From the NCBI RefSeq assembly GCF_002803095.1, contig NZ_PGLR01000019.1, forward strand, positions 44,807 through 108,806: a stretch of 64,000 nucleotides of DNA, in the 5' to 3' direction. The DNA is from Pseudomonas sp. ZH-FAD. GTDB taxonomy: Bacteria; Pseudomonadota; Gammaproteobacteria; Pseudomonadales; Pseudomonadaceae. Below the pieces are notes generated by a model. It made no database searches. It was not told where the DNA came from and saw only the letters and a list, made by a program, of their open reading frames with translations. Each line of letters begins with the position of its first letter. Position 1 is the first letter of the stretch. Shown here piece after piece: positions 60,571 to 64,000 of the stretch. Made by a program: the position numbers and the translations under genes.

Positions 60571-61896
60571 ATGCACAATCTTACTCTGCAGGTTTATAGG
60601 GATGGCCAGTGGCGCAATGCCATGGAGATCCGTTTCGAGCAGCCCGAGGAAGGGCTGGAGGGTGCTTGTGCTTGTGGCTACCAGCAGGGCTATCTGGTTG
60701 ACTCCTTGGAGTCTGTAGGCACTCGGCTGAATGTGGCTGTCAGTGCAGCTTACCCTCTCGGATGGGATTCTTGGCGAGATAAGAAGGCGCCTGCGTTTCT
60801 CTTCGACATCCTGCCATCAGGTGCAGCAAGACGCTTTCTACTGAAGCGTTTGGGCGGCGAGCGGCCCGAGGGTCTCAATCTTGATCTCTACCTTCTTGGG
60901 CGATGCACACCAGCGCCAATTGGCAATCTGCGTATCAAGGAGTCCGTCGAGGCGATTGCGGGCAGCCCTGTGCTCGGTTTTACGCGCGATGAGGTTATTA
61001 GTCGGGACTCACGATTCCTGGAGTACGCGTATGAACAGGGCGCAGCGATTGGTGGGGCGACAGGTGCTGGCGGTGAGGCCCCCAAGCTGTTGCTGACTGA
61101 AGATCGTCAGGGCGCCCTGCATCCAGATGCCGTGTTGCCAGATGCAGACGCAGCCCAGCACTGGTTTGTAAAGTTCGCGCGTAACAAAGCCAGTCAGACC
61201 GATCAGGACATCCTGCGCAGCGAATACTGCTTCTATCGTGCCGTCCAGCAGCTCGGAATGGATACGGTTGCAGCTGAAGGGTTGGCATTGGAGGAGGGCA
61301 ATAAGCCCAGTCTCTGGATGCATCGCTTTGATCGCGAGATTAGCCCCGCAGGGGTTAGCCGAACTGCCGTTGAGTCCATGTACTCGCTATGCGGTGTAAC
61401 CGAGGCGGGTAGCTACATGCTGCACACGCACGTGCTGGGGAATCTGGTTGAACTATGGCGAGCTGTTGGACAGGAACAGCAGATCGGAGATCTGGTGTTT
61501 GAATACATGCGGCGCGATCTGCTGAACCAGGTTCTCGGCAATTCAGATAACCACGGACGCAACACCGCGATTCTCCGCTGCGAGCAGGGGGTTCGGTTGG
61601 CGCCAATCTACGACCTAGCGCCGATGGTCATGGACGAAGAGGGGGTTACGCGTACGACGAAGTGGCCAAAGCACATCGAGCTTGCTGGAGAGGTTAACTG
61701 GAGAAGGGCCTGTGATGAGGTCGCGGGGTGGGTTAATGCCGATGAGCTGTACCAGCGATTGCGGTTGGCAGCTCAGGACTTCCTCGCGCTACCTGACTTG
61801 CTGAGTGCACAAGGGCTTCCCGACTCAACCATGAGTCACCCTCGTATAGCCCTGAGAAATCTCCAGCAGCGGATGCTTCAGTGGGGGTTGGTCTAA
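60571..61896 (+). CDS. hipA: HipA-type serine/threonine kinase toxin
   Basis: 441 aa from ATG 60571 (MHNLTLQVYRDGQWRNAMEI); a longer frame from 60529 is possible but would overlap the third operator. N-terminal subdomain (~1-110), then a kinase-like fold: Gly-rich GGATGAGGEAPKLLL, FVKFARNKASQTDQDI with the ATP lysine, GNSDNHGRNTAIL with catalytic Asp326, and APIYDLAPMV with metal-binding Asp348. HipA kinases phosphorylate glutamyl-tRNA synthetase or other aminoacyl-tRNA synthetases and stop growth. The gene precedes its antitoxin, the reverse of E. coli hipBA. Full length and intact. Confidence 0.88.
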   Translation: MHNLTLQVYRDGQWRNAMEIRFEQPEEGLEGACACGYQQGYLVDSLESVGTRLNVAVSAAYPLGWDSWRDKKAPAFLFDILPSGAARRFLLKRLGGERPEGLNLDLYLLGRCTPAPIGNLRIKESVEAIAGSPVLGFTRDEVISRDSRFLEYAYEQGAAIGGATGAGGEAPKLLLTEDRQGALHPDAVLPDADAAQHWFVKFARNKASQTDQDILRSEYCFYRAVQQLGMDTVAAEGLALEEGNKPSLWMHRFDREISPAGVSRTAVESMYSLCGVTEAGSYMLHTHVLGNLVELWRAVGQEQQIGDLVFEYMRRDLLNQVLGNSDNHGRNTAILRCEQGVRLAPIYDLAPMVMDEEGVTRTTKWPKHIELAGEVNWRRACDEVAGWVNADELYQRLRLAAQDFLALPDLLSAQGLPDSTMSHPRIALRNLQQRMLQWGLV

Positions 61897-62163
61897 ATGG
61901 ACATTCTTGAGCGCAATCGCATTTTGAATGAGCTGCAGCAGCAGTTGGCTAGCGGCGAGATCACGATTGGAGGAGCAGTGCGGCGTCTGCGTAAGGAGGT
62001 GACTGGCTTGCAGCAGGCCAGATTTGCACAGATGTGCAAGTTGTCATTGCGCGCCTTGCGACAGCTGGAACTGGATGAGAGCAACCCGACGGTTCAGACT
62101 CTGAACAGCGTGTTTAATCCCTTTGGCATGCAGGTCGGCATTGTGCCGAAGACTCCGCGTTGA
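61897..62163 (+). CDS. hipB: HipB-type XRE antitoxin/regulator
   Basis: 88 aa, start codon directly after the hipA stop (TAAATG). N-terminal helical part ERNRILNELQQQLASGEITI, then an XRE-type helix-turn-helix (residues ~30-75: GGAVRRLRKEVTGLQQARFA, QMCKLSLRALRQLELDESNP) with the recognition helix around SLRALRQLE. Short C-terminal tail FNPFGMQVGIVPKTPR might be the strand that pairs with the partner. It would bind the palindromes upstream of hipA and neutralise HipA. Toxin-first order with adjacent start suggests the toxin is translated first. Confidence 0.85.
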   Translation: MDILERNRILNELQQQLASGEITIGGAVRRLRKEVTGLQQARFAQMCKLSLRALRQLELDESNPTVQTLNSVFNPFGMQVGIVPKTPR

Positions 62164-62214
62164 GCTGCGGCTGCATGCTGGTTCTTAAGGCTGGATGAGC
62201 GCTGGAGAAAACAC

Positions 62215-63018
62215 ATGGATTATTCATCGCTGCTCTCTAGGGTCACACAGGTGGTCACTAGGGCAGGCGAGCTTCTAGTCGCAGAGTGGCAGCGTCCTGA
62301 GGGGCCTCGCGGAGCGGGTGATAAAGCGGATGTTGATGTAGAAATCGAGGCTCTATTGCGGCCTTGCCTGCTGGATCTGTTGGATGGAGATTTCTGGGGC
62401 GAGGAAACAGGGCATTCGTTGACCGGTGCCCCGCTCTGCTGGGTGGTGGATCCTAACGACGGGACTGCTGACTTTCTGAAGGGATTCAAGGGCTCTGCCA
62501 TTTCGGTAGGACTTCTTGAAAATGCTCAGCCTGTTCTCGGTGTTGTGTATGCGCCTGTACTGGAGGGGCGCCCTGCTGACTGCATCGCTTGGGCTAAGGG
62601 TATGCCATCAGTGTTGCGTAATGGCGAGCCGGTTGACGCGAATCTGTCAAAACAGGAGTGGAGTTCAGGCAGTCGAGTAATGGTCAGTACTGCTGCCAGG
62701 ATGAAGCCAGAGCTAAATTCTGAATTGTGTGCTCCGGGTAGATTTGTCGCGATGCCAAGCATTGCCTACCGGTTAGCTCGTGTAGCTGCAGGTGATGGGG
62801 TTGCGGGCGTGTCACTTGTCCAGGTTTCCGCGCATGACGTGGTAGCAGGGCATGCATTGCTAAAAGGTGCTGGGGGCGTACTTCTCAATCAGGACGGAGA
62901 AGAGATTTCATACATGGCAGAGGCGCAAATGAAGACGGTCTCGCATCGGTGCTTCGGAGGTTCACCTGCTATCTGTCGATCCCTGGTGAATCGTGAGTGG
63001 ATTCGACTGTTCAAGTAG
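62215..63018 (+). CDS. Inositol-monophosphatase/CysQ-like phosphatase
   Basis: 267 aa. Mg2+-dependent, Li+-sensitive phosphatase fold: WGEETG with Glu63/Glu64, DPNDGTADF with Asp79 and Asp82 (one step of the DPxDGT metal site), and a C-terminal VSAHDVVAGHALLKGAGG with the third metal Asp. CysQ dephosphorylates PAP; others act on inositol phosphate or fructose-bisphosphate. It follows hipB by 51 bp in the same direction and shares the composition of the island. Whether it belongs functionally with hipAB is unknown. Normal length. Confidence 0.82.
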   Translation: MDYSSLLSRVTQVVTRAGELLVAEWQRPEGPRGAGDKADVDVEIEALLRPCLLDLLDGDFWGEETGHSLTGAPLCWVVDPNDGTADFLKGFKGSAISVGLLENAQPVLGVVYAPVLEGRPADCIAWAKGMPSVLRNGEPVDANLSKQEWSSGSRVMVSTAARMKPELNSELCAPGRFVAMPSIAYRLARVAAGDGVAGVSLVQVSAHDVVAGHALLKGAGGVLLNQDGEEISYMAEAQMKTVSHRCFGGSPAICRSLVNREWIRLFK

Positions 63019-63075
63019 CTGTTGTTTTTTGATTTCGAGCCAGCAGCATTGCAGCGTTCGCGGGCGTTGATGACT

Positions 63076-63144
63076 TGGCGCAGTTTCATGAACTGCGCCA
63101 GTTCTGGCTTCGTATGTGGCGCAGTTCTTGTCGAACTGCGCCAC
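63076..63144. repeat. Two tandem related hairpins
   Basis: TGGCGCAGTT-tcatg-AACTGCGCCA (63076-63100) and GTGGCGCAGTT-cttgtcg-AACTGCGCCAC (63116-63144). The same arm sequence occurs in both. They follow the phosphatase gene and may terminate its transcript, although T-runs are short. Between 63145 and 63287 I see no feature. Confidence 0.6.
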
Positions 63145-63287
63145 GGCTAGGCGAAGGATGGACCCCAAACCTCAAATGAATGAATTACAGACATTGGTGC
63201 ATCCGGTCAAGATGAACCTAGGTCCAGTCTTGGATCGTCCGCTTTGGCTAGACGCGGGCCTCTAAAGCTTGTGAGAGAATCTGAGGA

Positions 63288-63877
63288 ATGTTGCTCAAGC
63301 AGGAACGGACTCGCCTTTTTATGGATTTAAATCGCCCAACTCTCTATGACGTAGCATGCCACTTCTGCGTCAGCCACATTACCGGCGCAACAATTCCCGC
63401 TACTCGCCTGAGCAATATTCTCGAAAGCATATTTCGTGGGCAGCCTCTTACCTCACTGTCGCTGAACTATCTGCAGCAACAGAACCTCAATGAGCTTTAT
63501 CAACTGGCGACTGGCCAGATTACCTACGAGGGCTTCATCGCAGCTTTGGATCCGGCTTTAGTAGCTCGTGAGCAGGCTGCCAAAGCAGAACACCAAGCTA
63601 AGAAGGCAGATCGTTTAGCCCAGGAGCGTGCGTGGCATATTGAGGGCCAGCGTAAGATCGAAGCCGAAAAAGCTGCTCGTATTAGACGCGCTGCAGCGCA
63701 GAAGGCCCAGTCCGATCATGAGCGCAAGGCCGCTGATGAAGCTCGCATCGCCTATGAAGCTACGTGGGCAATGCAATGCAACCTTAATCGTGAAGCGGCT
63801 GAAGCAGCGTACAAAACTCGTATGCGCGACCCCGATTACATAGCCCCGACGCCCCGAGACATTGCCCGTCACTTCCG
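63288..63877 (+). CDS. Coiled-coil accessory protein, apparently interrupted by an IS
   Basis: ATG 63288 (MLLKQERTRLFMDLNRPTLY), with GAGAGAATCTGAGGA upstream; a second ATG is at 63321. The frame stays open to the window end. Residues ~100-190 are a charged, alanine-rich coiled coil (REQAAKAEHQAKKADRLAQE). From about 63878 the sequence becomes a GC-rich repeated DNA like the end of an IS21-type element, so the real protein is probably cut there. Its N-terminal region resembles hypotheticals in Pseudomonas islands; function unknown. Confidence 0.55.
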
Positions 63878-64000
63878 TGTGGACTGCGGATTCCACGCCA
63901 TCCGGCCACCCAGTCCGCTCTCATCTGGCCAGGCATTCCAGGGCCATCTGGCCACCTGTTCCACGGCCATCCGGCCGGGCAGTCGGAGCGCAGCGACGCA
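63878..64000 (+). mobile_element. Likely end of an IS21-family element with 23-bp-spaced repeats
   Basis: Begins TGTGGACTGCGG at 63878 and continues past the window. Four copies of GCCATC(C/T)GGCCA(C/G) start at 63897, 63920, 63943 and 63966, i.e. every 23 bp. IS21-type elements have multiple repeats at their ends as transposase-binding sites. The assignment rests on pattern recognition; no transposase gene is visible because the element leaves the window. Confidence 0.55.

Overview
This window looks like the chromosome of a Pseudomonas, most likely the P. mendocina/oleovorans (Ectopseudomonas) group. The reasons are a GC-rich core, dense LysR regulators, genes close in sequence to known Pseudomonas genes (arcD, single-chain putA, olsBA, an OprD porin with TctCBA, xenA and xenB), and several families of short palindromic intergenic repeats (REP). 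No rRNA, complete tRNA or CRISPR array was found.

Layout. 1-6.2 kb: arcD (cut by the left edge) and trifunctional putA, with upstream sites that fit an Anr box and PutA operators. 6.2-16.2 kb: LysR regulators, a lipocalin-like secreted protein, two tiny exported proteins, a LysE/ArgO exporter with an ACT-domain partner and a divergent ArgP-type regulator, an extended SDR, a membrane-anchored coiled-coil protein, the xenB-arsR pair and an ACP phosphodiesterase. 16.3-28.5 kb: P2-type cation ATPase, tandem universal stress protein, ornithine-lipid genes (olsB, olsA), an acyl-CoA dehydrogenase-like protein, a di-iron metallo-beta-lactamase-fold protein, a serine beta-lactamase-fold hydrolase, YceI, a cardiolipin synthase-like enzyme and a secreted alpha/beta hydrolase. 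28.8-34.8 kb: DUF1302/DUF1329 pair and a MalT-type LuxR regulator. 35-40.3 kb: acetoacetate/short-chain fatty acid use (transporter, thiolase, two CoA-transferase subunits, divergent LysR). 40.3-43.1 kb: OsmC-YcaO fusion coupled to a MocA-like nucleotidyltransferase. 43.2-50.8 kb: LysR plus a divergent operon of PrpF/GalD-type isomerase, OprD porin, TctC, TctB, TctA and a D-2-hydroxyacid dehydrogenase, apparently for uptake and use of a tricarboxylate-like acid. 50.9-53.1 kb: LysR and an MFS exporter.

From about 53.2 kb the sequence becomes accessory. It holds an integrase remnant with a stop codon, a lone small protein with a HEPN-like Rx4H motif, and two 20-bp copies of what looks like the tmRNA (ssrA) 3' end at 54127 and 60195. 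These copies bracket a 6.07-kb block with a zinc-ribbon membrane protein, an arsR-xenA-oxidoreductase-monooxygenase-oxidoreductase group for electrophile/quinone reduction, an IS3-family transposase fragment and a truncated integrase. To the right of the second copy is a hipA-hipB module in toxin-first order, preceded by three near-identical palindromes exactly 41 bp apart, then an inositol-monophosphatase-family gene, two tandem hairpins and a coiled-coil gene. That last gene appears to be interrupted at about 63878 by the end of an insertion sequence carrying four repeats at 23-bp spacing. The arrangement suggests islands stacked at ssrA, with the intact ssrA expected to the right of the window.

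The best candidates for something undescribed are the hipA-hipB-phosphatase module with its operator array, the HEPN-like gene at the island edge, the PrpF-type isomerase/tripartite transporter operon, and the two separate Old Yellow Enzyme-ArsR pairs. All functions are read from sequence alone.
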